Shown: positions 51,833 to 62,043 of the stretch, piece after piece
Layout of the letters: every line of letters begins with the position of its first letter
How positions within the stretch are numbered: position 1 is the first letter of the stretch
Origin: Mesorhizobium sp.
GTDB lineage: Bacteria; Pseudomonadota; Alphaproteobacteria; Rhizobiales; Rhizobiaceae
Direction of reading: 5' to 3'
Assembly (NCBI GenBank): GCA_004963905.1
Contig: SUGL01000005.1
Coordinates: forward strand, 62,001-126,000
DNA: 64,000 nt
Notes under the pieces: model-generated
Told to the model about the DNA's origin: nothing
Databases searched by the model: none
Seen by the model: the letters and a program-made list of their open reading frames with translations, nothing else
Position numbers and translations under genes: made by a program

Positions 51833-54800
51833 CAGTCGATCTCCAGCAACTGGGTGAGCTGAAGCCACCCTTCCTGCACGTTCTGCGCCCGCTGCAGGGA
51901 CGCGGTGTTGAGGGGGGTCTGAATGGATTGCTGCAGCCAGTCCCCGTTCTGGTAGGTGATCCACCCCCAGGTGCCGCCGCCCTCGCGCGGGGTCGGAATG
52001 GCGAAGCTGCCGGCCGGCGCCAGCACCGGCGCCGTCAGGAAGCTGAACGACATCCGGCTGAGAGCGGCGTTGCAGGTTTCGGCGGCGAGGCTCAGTTCGC
52101 GGACTGGAAGCAGGCCGGTGTTGAGATGGACGCTGCTGCGCGGGTCGATCAACATCGCCACCAGGGTCGGCTGGTCGGCGTTCAGGGTCAGCGTCAAATC
52201 GTCGGCCGCCGGCACGACGACGTTGTCGCTGCTGCCGTCCGCCTGCGCCGCGTAGCAGAGCGAGAAATTGGCTTCGCCGTCGTCGCCGGCCAGGAAGAAC
52301 CCCATCAGCCCGTCGTCGAGGTCCAGCTGGTTGCCCAGCACCACCGGGATCTCGATGTCGTCCAGCCCGTGCAGGGTGCGGTCCAGCACGTCGGTGTTGT
52401 CGATATCCTGGGCCAGGGCAGCGTAGCTCTGGTCGGGAACCGGCAGCCCGGCCATGGCGAGATCGAGCTTGGCTTGCACCAGGGCCAACGGCGTTCCCAC
52501 CAGCATCGCCGTCTGCCGGCTGAGCTGGTGGCCGTCGGGCAGGACGAAGGCCTGGGTTCGCTCGATCGTCAGCAGCAACGAGCCGGCATACGTCGCCCCG
52601 ACCGCCTCGATGGCCGAGGCGAATGCCGTCAGTACGGCGTTGCGGCCGACAAAGGATTCTTCGAAGCTCTGGCCCGGCGGCCCGGCGTTGGGGGCGGATT
52701 GCCAGATCAGGGTGCCGGCGCTCACGATGTGGCTGCCGATCGCAGAGCCGTCCGCGTCATAGTACATGAGGCTGGAATCCAGCGTGTTGGGAACCAACCA
52801 GCCGCAGATCGGATTGGTGGCCGCAAGGCCGCAGTCGCGCAGGCTGGGATTGGCGGCCGCCAGCCAGTCGGCCGTGAGCTGCGTCGCCTGCGTAAAGCGT
52901 AGCGGCAGCACGAACCCTTGGTCCACCGACACGTCTCGCAAGGTATAGGCGATTGCGGCGGTGCCCATCTGGATGGCGCGGGACCGGCCGAACGAGTCGA
53001 TGAACTTCAGTTTCTGCGGGACGAACTGACCGCCCCGCAGGGGGTTGTAGACGGGATCGTCCGTGGCGCCGCTGCCCAGACTGGGCGCGAAGCGGTTCTC
53101 CTCGCCGACAGCGTTCCGGACGTCGTGGTTGGTGAACGAGCCCGCGAGTGGATCAACCGCGCTGGGATCGGCGATCAGGAGCTGCAGCGTCTGAACGCGC
53201 CCCAGCAGGCCGGTGTTGAGCCCGCTGAGCGCCTGCGACAGCAGCGGCGTGCTTCCGAGATCGGTCAGGATCTGTTGGAGTTCCGGATCGTCATGCTGAG
53301 TCAGGTAGGCGGCGATCTGCGCCTGCATGCTCGTGCTGGCATCCGTGCTTAACAGCGCGGTGCCGGAAAGCTCGACGAAGGAATCGAAGTCGGGATCGGT
53401 GGGAAAAAGGTTCAGCGAAACCGACGGATCGAAATCGAACTGGCTGGTGACTGCATCGGCCGCGTAGGCATCGCTCAATCCCGCCAGCGGCAGCAGCGGA
53501 TAGTAGTTGGCGCTCCAGGACAGGGCGATCGGCCGCCAGGGAAGCTGCCAGGACAGGCAGGCGATATCCGGCTGAGCGATGGGCGCGCTGCTGAAGTCGA
53601 TGCCACTGAACGCCTGGCCGGACAGCCAGTCGGTCTGCGCCTGCGCGATGTCGGTATTGGTGGTGGCAAAGTCCAGAACCGCCGGATTGGCCGTCCCGCC
53701 CTGGCTGGCTGCAGCCAGCGTCACCACGTTGCTGGCGGCCGGCACGATCAAAAGGTCCGACTGGACCAGTCCCGCCGCGGCCGTCAGGCAGGTTGCCGCC
53801 GGGTCAGGCAGTCCGGTGGGCAGTGTCGGCGCCGGCAAAAGGTCGGCTGCGACGGTGGTGAGCGCCGACCCGCTGACCAGCCCGGCGGCGAGGGTGATAG
53901 AAGGCGGCGACGACGGGGACAGGAAGACGCAGCCGATCTCTTCGCCGTCCTCGGGGAGCACGCTCGGCACGCCGTCCCCGGTCAGCAGGACTACCGGATC
54001 GGGGGCGCCGTAGAAGCGCTCGGCCGCCGATACGTCCAGGCTGAGATTGCCCGGCAGTCCGGCACTGATCTCGCTGGCTTGCCTTGCAATGCTGGTCTGC
54101 AGTTCCTCTATCTGCTCCTGCAACTTGGCCAGTGCGCCGATCTCGCTTTCGATATAGTTCTCCATGTCGGTTTCGCTGGGCGACGCGGGCGGATCGGCAG
54201 CGTAACGGGCGATGATGTAGCGGTACCAATCGTTGAAGATTCGGGCCTGCAGGGTGATCACGTGCGCCTGCAGGGCGTTCAGATCGTCTTGCGATGTCAT
54301 GAGCTGGTTCATCGACGCGGCGAGGTCGTCCGACGGTTGCGGGAAGTCGCCCTTGGCGCCGGTGGCGCGCAGCCGCCAGCTATGGCCGTTCGAGAAGGCG
54401 GTGTAAGCGGCGTTGTAGATCGCCTTTTCCAGGCGCAAGAGCCCGCTCGGCTGCCCCAGCTGCGGCAGCACGCCCAGTTGCAGCGCGTCGAGAATCTGCT
54501 CGACCTGCGGGAGGTTGTCGCTCTCGACCGCGCTGGCGGCATAAGCGGCAAAGGCTTCCGAAGGCGTGTTGCCGAACGCCACGCCGGTAGACAACGGACC
54601 GGTCTGGTCAGACAGGAACGCGCTGCCGCTGTCCCAGGGCACCTGGTAGACGACACCGTGGCAGAGGGTCTGCGACGGAACATAGTCGGTATCCGAGTAG
54701 GTCCAGCCGAAGGCGGCCGCGACCGCGTCCGGATCGGCGCCGGCCAGCGGATCGTTCGAGGCATCGCTGTACCACCCGGTCACGGAATAGAGCAGCACCA

Positions 54801-55443
54801 TGGTCGAAGCGTCGAAGCTGTCGTCGTTCAGCGTGTCATCGAGCATTCCGAAGACATTGCCGCAATTGCGATAGCAGCCGGCGAAATCGGGAATGCCGAA
54901 ACCGACCGCGGTCAGCGGCGTCGACAGGTAGGTTCCGGAGCCGGGGTCGCCGGTCCAATCTGCCAACGGATAGACCCGGCCGAGATAGGTATAGGGCTGG
55001 CTCGGATCAGTGCCGTAGGGAATCGCCGTTTGGCTGAAGGCGCCGGTCGAATCGACATAGTCGCTCTCCACGACCCACGCGGTCTGCGTCACGCTCGGCG
55101 CTTCGGACGTGGCCGCCGCGATGATGGTCCGGGTTACCAGCCAGCGGTTGGGCGCCGGTGGAAGCTGCAGCGGGCCGCTGCCATCGGCATAATCCGCGGT
55201 CCGCAGCGCACGCGGCAGGCTCCAGTGTAGATGAATGCCCTGGGGCAGGGGGCCCTGCCCCTCGAACGGCTGGTTCAGCAGATCGTTGCCGATGCTGGCC
55301 GTGTTCGAACTACTGGTCGCCATCTCGGTGAAATTGGCGTAGGCGGGCGCGAATTGGGTGAAGGAGCCGTCATTGGCGCCGACCATCAGTGCGTCGAGCC
55401 GGATCGGCACCACCAGCGGCGTCGGGGTGGGGGTGGAGATCAT
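51832..55443 (-). CDS. Large protein of unknown function, 1203 residues
   Basis: I do not recognise a named family. The first 110 residues include GIHLHWSLPRALRTAD and PPAPNRWLVTR, a segment I recall from uncharacterised multi-gene loci. Residues about 375-460 predict a helical, partly coiled-coil region (MNQLMTSQDDLNALQAHVITLQARI and KLQEQIEELQTSIARQ). The rest is low in charge and beta-rich. There is no signal peptide or membrane segment. It starts in a 4-base ATGA overlap with the gene before it and ends the same way with the next gene. Strong coupling on both sides suggests a fixed stoichiometry with its neighbours. Confidence 0.75.
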   Translation of the reverse strand: MISTPTPTPLVVPIRLDALMVGANDGSFTQFAPAYANFTEMATSSSNTASIGNDLLNQPFEGQGPLPQGIHLHWSLPRALRTADYADGSGPLQLPPAPNRWLVTRTIIAAATSEAPSVTQTAWVVESDYVDSTGAFSQTAIPYGTDPSQPYTYLGRVYPLADWTGDPGSGTYLSTPLTAVGFGIPDFAGCYRNCGNVFGMLDDTLNDDSFDASTMVLLYSVTGWYSDASNDPLAGADPDAVAAAFGWTYSDTDYVPSQTLCHGVVYQVPWDSGSAFLSDQTGPLSTGVAFGNTPSEAFAAYAASAVESDNLPQVEQILDALQLGVLPQLGQPSGLLRLEKAIYNAAYTAFSNGHSWRLRATGAKGDFPQPSDDLAASMNQLMTSQDDLNALQAHVITLQARIFNDWYRYIIARYAADPPASPSETDMENYIESEIGALAKLQEQIEELQTSIARQASEISAGLPGNLSLDVSAAERFYGAPDPVVLLTGDGVPSVLPEDGEEIGCVFLSPSSPPSITLAAGLVSGSALTTVAADLLPAPTLPTGLPDPAATCLTAAAGLVQSDLLIVPAASNVVTLAAASQGGTANPAVLDFATTNTDIAQAQTDWLSGQAFSGIDFSSAPIAQPDIACLSWQLPWRPIALSWSANYYPLLPLAGLSDAYAADAVTSQFDFDPSVSLNLFPTDPDFDSFVELSGTALLSTDASTSMQAQIAAYLTQHDDPELQQILTDLGSTPLLSQALSGLNTGLLGRVQTLQLLIADPSAVDPLAGSFTNHDVRNAVGEENRFAPSLGSGATDDPVYNPLRGGQFVPQKLKFIDSFGRSRAIQMGTAAIAYTLRDVSVDQGFVLPLRFTQATQLTADWLAAANPSLRDCGLAATNPICGWLVPNTLDSSLMYYDADGSAIGSHIVSAGTLIWQSAPNAGPPGQSFEESFVGRNAVLTAFASAIEAVGATYAGSLLLTIERTQAFVLPDGHQLSRQTAMLVGTPLALVQAKLDLAMAGLPVPDQSYAALAQDIDNTDVLDRTLHGLDDIEIPVVLGNQLDLDDGLMGFFLAGDDGEANFSLCYAAQADGSSDNVVVPAADDLTLTLNADQPTLVAMLIDPRSSVHLNTGLLPVRELSLAAETCNAALSRMSFSFLTAPVLAPAGSFAIPTPREGGGTWGWITYQNGDWLQQSIQTPLNTASLQRAQNVQEGWLQLTQLLEID

Positions 55444-56372
55444 CGGGATCGATCCGCTTTCGCTGTCTGACTTTCGTTCGCCGATGGGGCAGTGGTGTCG
55501 AAGACGACCTCCTGGACGCCTTCGACCAGTTCCATCGCGAACTGGGCCGCGGTGTAGGGCGAGCTGTCGGAAATGGCCGAGTTCGCCGCGAGACCGGTCT
55601 GGATGGTCTGGGCCAGCGTGGCGATGTCGACCACCGTGCTGCTGCCGGACCGAAACGGCACGGTGATCGTGACCGGCTGTTGATCGCTGTCAAGCACCGG
55701 ATCGCCGGGCTGGTTGTCGCCCTCGGTGTCGACATAGCGCAGGCTTTTCTGGGAAGATTGCAGGTCGATGCCGAAATGCAGCGTTTCCGCCGGTTCGGCG
55801 AACGTCACCCGTTGCACCAGCCCGGCGAACAGGCCGAGCGCCAGTCCGGAGGCCAGGACGTCGAAGCGCACGAGCGGGACGTGCTCAGCCCCCGCGGCGT
55901 CCGCAAAGCCATTGACCTCCACACCTGGCCAGACATCGACCAGCGCCGAGCGGAGCACGAAGCCGGACATCACCCCCTCGAACCCCTCGATCGGCTCGCT
56001 GCCGGCGCTCATCCCGAGCTTGAGCGCGCGCTGGCGGCTCATCCGGCCGACGGCGAGCGTCTTGAAGCGGGCCTGCGGGGTGGCGGCATTGCCAGCGGCG
56101 ATGCCGACGGCGGCCTGCCCGATGCTGAAGGCGCCGTCGACCAGCGCCGAGACCCAGTTGTCGTCCACGGCAAAGAAGCGGATGGATTCCAGCGGCAGCA
56201 TGCCAGGGTCCGGCACCAGGTAGCCAAGCGGAACGCCTTCGAACAGCATCAGGCGCGATAGCCAATCGGCAATGGCGATCGTTGCCGGGTCGTCGTCGAA
56301 GACCACCGGCGTCTGCGTCAGCGCTTCGTTCATGCGTGCGCCGTAATCGGCGGCGGCGGTCAGGCGTGTCAT
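55440..56372 (-). CDS. Protein of unknown function, 310 residues
   Basis: No named family is recognised. The first half contains IADWLSRLMLFEGVPLGYLVPDPGMLPLESIRFF, then DDNWVSALVDGAFSIGQ. The second half contains MSGFVLRSALVDVWPGVEVNGF and FAEPAETLHFGID. These phrases look like conserved motifs of one protein type rather than random sequence. No signal peptide is evident. ATG 56372 overlaps the preceding stop (ATGA), and its own stop overlaps the next ATG. It is probably a structural or assembly component of the same system (inference). Confidence 0.75.
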   Translation of the reverse strand: MTRLTAAADYGARMNEALTQTPVVFDDDPATIAIADWLSRLMLFEGVPLGYLVPDPGMLPLESIRFFAVDDNWVSALVDGAFSIGQAAVGIAAGNAATPQARFKTLAVGRMSRQRALKLGMSAGSEPIEGFEGVMSGFVLRSALVDVWPGVEVNGFADAAGAEHVPLVRFDVLASGLALGLFAGLVQRVTFAEPAETLHFGIDLQSSQKSLRYVDTEGDNQPGDPVLDSDQQPVTITVPFRSGSSTVVDIATLAQTIQTGLAANSAISDSSPYTAAQFAMELVEGVQEVVFDTTAPSANESQTAKADRSR

Positions 56373-57763
56373 GGACGAGCTGCCTTTCCCAGGAGATTGG
56401 TGAGCAGCGGCTTGACCACGGTCTTGATGACCTGCTCCGCGATGCTGGCGTCCGGTGCGGTCAGCGTCGCGAGATCGCTCCCGACCTGTTCCGCCAGGAT
56501 CTGCGCTTCCAGGTCGGCCACGGCGGCCTGCTGCTGGCCGATTTTCCAGTTGTAGAGCGTGGTCGCGAAGTTCTTGTCGGCCAGCGCAAGGAGCTGCCCC
56601 AGCTGCCATGCGGCGGCGTAACTGGTGTCGAACATGCCGTTCTGCGGATCGTAGCGCATAAGCGCGTCGGCGGCCCCGAAGGGCGGCACCAGGACCGGCT
56701 GGTTCCAGTACGGCAGCAGCGGCCCGCGGTACCAGCTCACGGTGCTGCCGCCCTGCCGGGTCAGATGGTTGAAGGCGGTATAGCCCATCGCCAGCGCCTG
56801 CTGGACGTCGATCGACTGGACGGTGTCAGGGCACGGTCGTTGCAGCGTCGCCGGGTTTTGATTGAGCGCGGCGAAATAGTCGCCAAAGGTCTCGCTGTTA
56901 TCCGCGCAGCCGAAGCTCCAGGACGAGAGCACCGCCAGACGGATGGTCGTGTCGGCGCTCTGCGCGGCGGGTGGCAGAAGCGGCCCCAACCCTTCCAACG
57001 AGACCAGGCAGCACAGCGCGGTGCTGCCTGGCGTGGGAAGTCGATTGGCCACCACGACCGACAGCTCGGTCTCAGCCGCTTTGCCGCGCTTGGTCGCCTT
57101 CAGGGCCGCCCGCTTGGGCTCAACTTTGCGAGCATGCGCCAGCCAGTAGAGATCGCAATACGATGGCATGATTGCGGAAAACAGCGGACCCGGCACGTCG
57201 ATATATTGGCAGGGGGCATAGACCGCACTGCCATTCTGGCTCGTGCATTCCCCGTATTCCAGACTATCCTGGAGGTCCGGATAGGAAACGGTGCCGCCCG
57301 GCAATCCGTCCGGCAGCAGATCGGCAATCGTCCCGGCGGTGACCGTCGGCGCCGGGTCGCTCTGGTCGAAGACCAGCAGCGCCAGCCAGGGATAGACCGC
57401 CGTGTCCGTCGGGATCGATGGCGTGTGGAAACCGCTCGGCGCATCGCCCGGCGAACGCTGCCAGGGCAGGGTCCTGTCGGTCAGCACCAGGTGCGGCAGC
57501 ACGTTTGAATATTCGCCGTTGTCGCCCGGCGGCGGAAATTGGGTGTGGATGCGATCCGGGGGCAGCGAGAAACGCGGGCCGAGCACTGAGAAGGTCAGCG
57601 TGGCGGAAAAGCTGTCGCTGAAGACTTGGCCGTGCGTAGATCCCACCTTTTGGGTTGCCGTCACGGTATAGTCGCCGCTTTGCCACTGCGGCTGGTAATG
57701 CTCGACGAAGATGATGTCGTTGGCCGCCGTGGTGTCGGCGAAGCGGACTGTGTTGTTGTCCAT
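56369..57763 (-). CDS. Protein of unknown function, about 464 residues
   Basis: I do not recognise the family. The N-terminus is beta-rich (DYTVTATQKVGSTHGQVFSDSFSATLTFSVLGPRFSLPPDRIHTQFPP). The middle has VYPWLALLVFDQSD. Toward the end, SWYRGPLLPYW is followed by FDTSYAAAWQLGQLLALADKNFATTLYNWKIGQQQ, which looks helical. ATG 57763 follows GGGGAG; a TTG at 57787 overlapping the DUF6603 stop is the alternative. Position and coupling tie it to the DUF6603 and 310-residue proteins. Confidence 0.75.
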   Translation of the reverse strand: MDNNTVRFADTTAANDIIFVEHYQPQWQSGDYTVTATQKVGSTHGQVFSDSFSATLTFSVLGPRFSLPPDRIHTQFPPPGDNGEYSNVLPHLVLTDRTLPWQRSPGDAPSGFHTPSIPTDTAVYPWLALLVFDQSDPAPTVTAGTIADLLPDGLPGGTVSYPDLQDSLEYGECTSQNGSAVYAPCQYIDVPGPLFSAIMPSYCDLYWLAHARKVEPKRAALKATKRGKAAETELSVVVANRLPTPGSTALCCLVSLEGLGPLLPPAAQSADTTIRLAVLSSWSFGCADNSETFGDYFAALNQNPATLQRPCPDTVQSIDVQQALAMGYTAFNHLTRQGGSTVSWYRGPLLPYWNQPVLVPPFGAADALMRYDPQNGMFDTSYAAAWQLGQLLALADKNFATTLYNWKIGQQQAAVADLEAQILAEQVGSDLATLTAPDASIAEQVIKTVVKPLLTNLLGKAARP

Positions 57764-57783
57764 GCCTGCGGCTCCCCTCAGGA

Positions 57784-60700
57784 TCAAACGGCGGGCTGGG
57801 CCGCCGGCGCGGCCGCGCCGAGCAGGCTGAGCGCGATCGGCGCGATATAGCCCAGCGTGCCAGACGCGGTCAGCGGCGAGACGTCGATCGGGCTGACGAT
57901 CTCCACGTCGGCAAACAGCAAGCCCGAAACGATGGCCATCCTGGCTGCCACGACGCCGGGATCGGCGATGGTGTCGGCAAGCGCAGTTAGGGAGTCCTCG
58001 CCCTCGAACGGGTCGCTCGCCGGGGCGTTGTTTGCGCTCCAGTCAAGGCCGTAAGTGGCCTCGACCGTATCGAGCAGGGTGGCGATCTCGATCGCCTGGA
58101 CCGTGCCCGGCGGAACCAGGCTGGGGACGATCCCGACCGCCTGCAGGCTGTCGGCGACCAGCGCGTCTCCGTTCAGAGTCTGGCCGTTGCTCGCTGGAGC
58201 CCACAGCGCCGCGGCCGCCCCGCCCGTGCCGCTGGTGTCCAGGCTAGCCGCCGTATAGTCGGCCTCCTCGTATTCGACTACGACATCGAGCGCATTGTCG
58301 AAGGAGGTGAGGCCGAGCGGGCCGATGGCGATGTCGGTATTCCAATCACCGCTCACCGCCGTTCCATTGTAGGTCAGCGTGTCGATCGGGATCATCGTCT
58401 TGAGGCCAAACCTCAGGAGGTGGGGATCGACGACGTAGTCGACGGGGAAGGCATCGCCGTTGCCGTCGGTCGCATTGGTCAGGTCGATCAGCAGTCCGGA
58501 CTGGATGGCGAGCGTGACCACCGGCGCGGTATCGGCGGCATCGGCCGCGATCGGGTTCTGCTGGGGGGACGCAGAGGGCAGGAACTGGGCCTTGAACTCC
58601 GACCAGCACAAGGACGGTGGCGGCGGCGTGTCGCCGAAGGTGATGCGGAAGGACAGGACGCTCAGATGGATGTCGGCATAGCCCGAGAAGGGCGGGCCGA
58701 TAATCACGAGGTCGGCCCCGACGGAAATGTCGATTGTTATGGTGGTAATGTCGAGATTGATCGTCGCCTGGACCCCGAAGTCGACGCCGGCATCGATCTG
58801 GTAGGCGAGCGGCGCCCATTGGATCAGAAAATCGGCGTAGAGGCTGAACCACGCCTTGATCGCGTCGGAGCGCCACACCGCGTTGAGATAGCCGCCGACC
58901 ATGATCATGGCCGGCGTCAGCGCCATGTATTCGCCACCCTGGATCGAGAGCGCGGTCGTCACCTGCCAGTTGATGCCGAGCCTGGGCACCGTCGGATAGT
59001 GGTCGGGCTTCTTGAAGCTGGGGTTGTAGCCGCCCAGCGTGATCACGAAGTCGCCGGCATAGGGGCTTGGATCGAACCAGATATAGAAGGCGAAGCCTCC
59101 GGTGAGATGGCAGTTCGGATCGAGCACATAGGAGGCGGAGGTGAGCTGGGCGGCCACCGAAAACACCCCCTGCGAGGGGGTGTAGAGAGCTTCCAGCACC
59201 ATCTGGGCGAACACATAGGGTTTGCTGTCCTGCGGCACCGCCAGCGTCGATTCGCCGAGCAGCGCCACCTGGAACTCGGTTCCGAACTCGACCGTGACGA
59301 GCGCGAAGGACTGCACCAGCTCGTACGAAGTGAAGGCGACGCCGGCGGCGATCCAATATTCGCCGGTCGATGCGACGATCGCCGTGGACATCTTCTGCGC
59401 GACGGTGGCAAGCGACGGCTGCGGTCCGAACTCGCTGGTGCTGGCCGCGCCCGCGACCAGCGGGAAGGTGGCAACGCCGGTGATGGGTGGCGGCACCAGC
59501 CGGGTATTGACGCCGAACCCGGCCGCCAGCCCGGTGACGAAGAAGATCGGCGGGCCGCCGAGCGGCTCATTCAGCACCAGATAGGCGAACATCGAGGGCG
59601 GGCTGGACGCCGTATAGGAACCGAAGGCCGAGAGCGAGAGGCTTTCGGCCTTGACGATCAGGCTGCCGGCGAAGGTGTCGACGTCGTCGGTGTCGGTCTT
59701 GAGCAAGCTGCCGCCGATCGTCACCGCCGGCGAGGCATAGGAGACTGCCAGCCCGTCGATTACGAAGGCCGGCTCGATCGGCATCGCCAGCGGGATGGCG
59801 ACACCGAGGCCCTCGACCGCGATGTCGAGCCCGGACAGCGTCAGGCTGGCATTCATTTGCACCGACAAGCCCTGGCTGCCCAGGCCGAAACCGACCTTTT
59901 CGACCAGCACGGGGCCGAAAGAGCGCTCGACATCGATCCAGGTCCCGTTGGGCGGCGCCGTCCCGCCGGTCGCGTCACCGACCATCAAGGCTGTCCCGGC
60001 GGGCTGCTGCTGCGCGCCCGAAAGCGGGATGGTGATGATCTGGGTTTCGCTGGTGCCCAGCCCGACGACCAGCGACAGCGAGCAGTTGCTCGTCGCCGCA
60101 GTGGTACCCGTTTGCGGGGCGGTGTTTGCGCTAAAGGTTACCGATTGCAGCGAGAGCTGGAAGTCCGGTCCGACCAGGTCTCCGACCAGCGGCAGCGCCG
60201 CCAGGTTGACCGTGGCGGACGGGAAAGAGACGGTAGCTGTGACCGACAGCGCCCCGGCCGGAAAACTGTATTCGACGCTGACCTCCTCGATATCCGCCTC
60301 CGGCAGGCCCGTCAGCGGGGGGAGGTCGAAGAGGCCAAGGACGTAGTCGAGCAGGTCGCTCAGGGTCAGCGGTTGGTCGGGATTGGACAAGCCGGAGCCG
60401 GCGAAAGTCCAGCCGGAAGGATTGTAGTTGGCGGAGACCAGCACCTCCATGTTCGGTAGCGACAGGACGGCCGCGATGCCGCCCGTGACCGTGCCGGACG
60501 AGCCATCATACGCCAGGCTGAGCGAGATCTGCTCGAGCACGAGCGAACCGACCAGCGTCCAACTCTCCTTGATATCCGCGGCAAAGGCATACTGGTTCCG
60601 CGTGACGTTGCCCGTCATCTCGAAGGAGAGGGCGGTGAAGCTGGTGAGGCCGCTCCCGCCGTCTTGCGTGCTGGTCGAGTGGTCGCCAATCAGACCGGTG

Positions 60701-62031
60701 ACCGTCGATGTCAGGTCCAGCGACTGCGTCGTGTCGGCTATCTCCAGCGCGACGCCGAATCTGAGATCGGGAAAGGTGACGAAGGCCGAGAGGGCGATAT
60801 CGGGGTTATCGGTGAGATAGGCGGTGCAGCTTGCCTCGCCGTCGGGCGTGAAGCCGTCGCCCATGTCGGTGACGCCGACCTCGATCTCAATGCCTTCGAA
60901 GGTCAGCATGCCGAAGGCCGTCCAGCTCTGCCCGCTTCCCAGCGAGACGGTCACCGAGATCGAGGAAAAGGCGGGGACCGGCTGGCTGATATCCAGGATC
61001 AGCACGACGTCTTCGATGGTCAGGCCGTCGGTGACGTCGAAACCGGATCCGGGCGACAGCGTCGAGGTGACCGAGGTGCCGGCGAGTATCCCGGAGAGAT
61101 CGTCCGCGCTGCATTTCTGGGTCGGCAGGCCGGTAGCCCGAAATACCAGGCTAGTGCTGTTGCCGCTGATGACGGCCGTGGTGATCTGAAATCCCTGGAT
61201 GCCGCTTCCCGAGGGCGTGAACTGCGCGCCCAGCACCACAGCCCCGAGACAGTACACACCGATTTCTGAAAGCGGCGATCTCTCGTCGCCGACCTCCACG
61301 AACACACTGGCGAACGACAGCGAAAAGGTCAGCTCATACCCCGAAACCGTGATTGGCTGGGCGTCGGTGGTGGTGGTCAGCTCCCCCTGGGGGAACGGGG
61401 CTGGCGTATTGGCCGAGCCGTAGGGCAGCAACACTAAGTCGAGCGGGCCACAAAAAGTGCCCCAAGACAGGCCGAGGAGAGTGGCGATTGTCCCGAATGC
61501 TCCCGATCCAGGCATCGTGATGCCGCTGGAGAGGACGAGCCCGGGCACTATGGCGCCGGCAACGGCGGGCAGGTCGTCGCCCAAGCCGAGCGTCGACCGG
61601 AAATCCGCCGGCAGCGCAGGATCGGCAGGCACCGTGAGGGTGAAGACCGGCCCGGCCCAGGTGAGGTTGTCGAAGACCGGCCCGGCCAGCGTGGGAAATG
61701 CCGATGGCAACCCCCAGGCCGTGTCGGCCACCGCGATCGGGAGCGTGACCGACACGCTTCCATCCTCGTCGAGAGTGAAGACCCCGTCGGTGACCGTCGC
61801 CGTGGCGGCGTTGAGGAATGTTCCCGTCGCAACGGTGCCGCTTACCGTTACCGTCTGCGCCGTCGCGTCGGACGTCATGACAGCGCCAGACAGCGTCAGG
61901 GTTCCGCCGGACAAGCAGGATTGGAACAGGGAGGCGACGGGGGCCGTGCCCAATGCCGATGCCGCCACGGCGATCGTTTGCGCCGCATCCGGGGTTAGCA
62001 ATCCGACCAGTTGATCGAACGTGATGCCCAC
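57784..62031 (-). CDS. DUF6603 domain giant protein, 1415 residues
   Basis: The protein is very long, low in charge and rich in alternating hydrophobic and small residues. The DUF6603 signature lies at about residues 950-1170: LTGGFAFYIWFDP, DFVITLGGYNPSFKKPDHYPTVPRLGINW, GGEYMALTPAMIMVGGYLNAVW, IKAWFSLYADFLIQWAPLAYQIDAGV. Repeated strand patterns (VSVEYSFPAGALSVTATVSFPSATVNL) suggest a long beta-helix or beta-prism. No signal peptide is present. The function of DUF6603 is unknown. It starts 12 bases after the nuclease-like gene. Its size makes it a plausible scaffold or fibre of the operon's product (inference). Confidence 0.8.
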   Translation of the reverse strand: MGITFDQLVGLLTPDAAQTIAVAASALGTAPVASLFQSCLSGGTLTLSGAVMTSDATAQTVTVSGTVATGTFLNAATATVTDGVFTLDEDGSVSVTLPIAVADTAWGLPSAFPTLAGPVFDNLTWAGPVFTLTVPADPALPADFRSTLGLGDDLPAVAGAIVPGLVLSSGITMPGSGAFGTIATLLGLSWGTFCGPLDLVLLPYGSANTPAPFPQGELTTTTDAQPITVSGYELTFSLSFASVFVEVGDERSPLSEIGVYCLGAVVLGAQFTPSGSGIQGFQITTAVISGNSTSLVFRATGLPTQKCSADDLSGILAGTSVTSTLSPGSGFDVTDGLTIEDVVLILDISQPVPAFSSISVTVSLGSGQSWTAFGMLTFEGIEIEVGVTDMGDGFTPDGEASCTAYLTDNPDIALSAFVTFPDLRFGVALEIADTTQSLDLTSTVTGLIGDHSTSTQDGGSGLTSFTALSFEMTGNVTRNQYAFAADIKESWTLVGSLVLEQISLSLAYDGSSGTVTGGIAAVLSLPNMEVLVSANYNPSGWTFAGSGLSNPDQPLTLSDLLDYVLGLFDLPPLTGLPEADIEEVSVEYSFPAGALSVTATVSFPSATVNLAALPLVGDLVGPDFQLSLQSVTFSANTAPQTGTTAATSNCSLSLVVGLGTSETQIITIPLSGAQQQPAGTALMVGDATGGTAPPNGTWIDVERSFGPVLVEKVGFGLGSQGLSVQMNASLTLSGLDIAVEGLGVAIPLAMPIEPAFVIDGLAVSYASPAVTIGGSLLKTDTDDVDTFAGSLIVKAESLSLSAFGSYTASSPPSMFAYLVLNEPLGGPPIFFVTGLAAGFGVNTRLVPPPITGVATFPLVAGAASTSEFGPQPSLATVAQKMSTAIVASTGEYWIAAGVAFTSYELVQSFALVTVEFGTEFQVALLGESTLAVPQDSKPYVFAQMVLEALYTPSQGVFSVAAQLTSASYVLDPNCHLTGGFAFYIWFDPSPYAGDFVITLGGYNPSFKKPDHYPTVPRLGINWQVTTALSIQGGEYMALTPAMIMVGGYLNAVWRSDAIKAWFSLYADFLIQWAPLAYQIDAGVDFGVQATINLDITTITIDISVGADLVIIGPPFSGYADIHLSVLSFRITFGDTPPPPSLCWSEFKAQFLPSASPQQNPIAADAADTAPVVTLAIQSGLLIDLTNATDGNGDAFPVDYVVDPHLLRFGLKTMIPIDTLTYNGTAVSGDWNTDIAIGPLGLTSFDNALDVVVEYEEADYTAASLDTSGTGGAAAALWAPASNGQTLNGDALVADSLQAVGIVPSLVPPGTVQAIEIATLLDTVEATYGLDWSANNAPASDPFEGEDSLTALADTIADPGVVAARMAIVSGLLFADVEIVSPIDVSPLTASGTLGYIAPIALSLLGAAAPAAQPAV

Positions 62032-62043
62032 GGCGCTCCTCCG

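Noticed and set aside
49310..51862. Very long plus-strand open frame (850 codons) opposite the collar genes
   Set aside because: It is a mirror of the high-GC minus-strand genes, rich in Arg, Gly and His, with no motif. The minus strand shows clear domains and coupled starts.
58420..60459. Long plus-strand open frame (679 codons) opposite the DUF6603 gene
   Set aside because: Shadow frame with the same Arg/Asp/Gly-rich composition and no recognisable domain.
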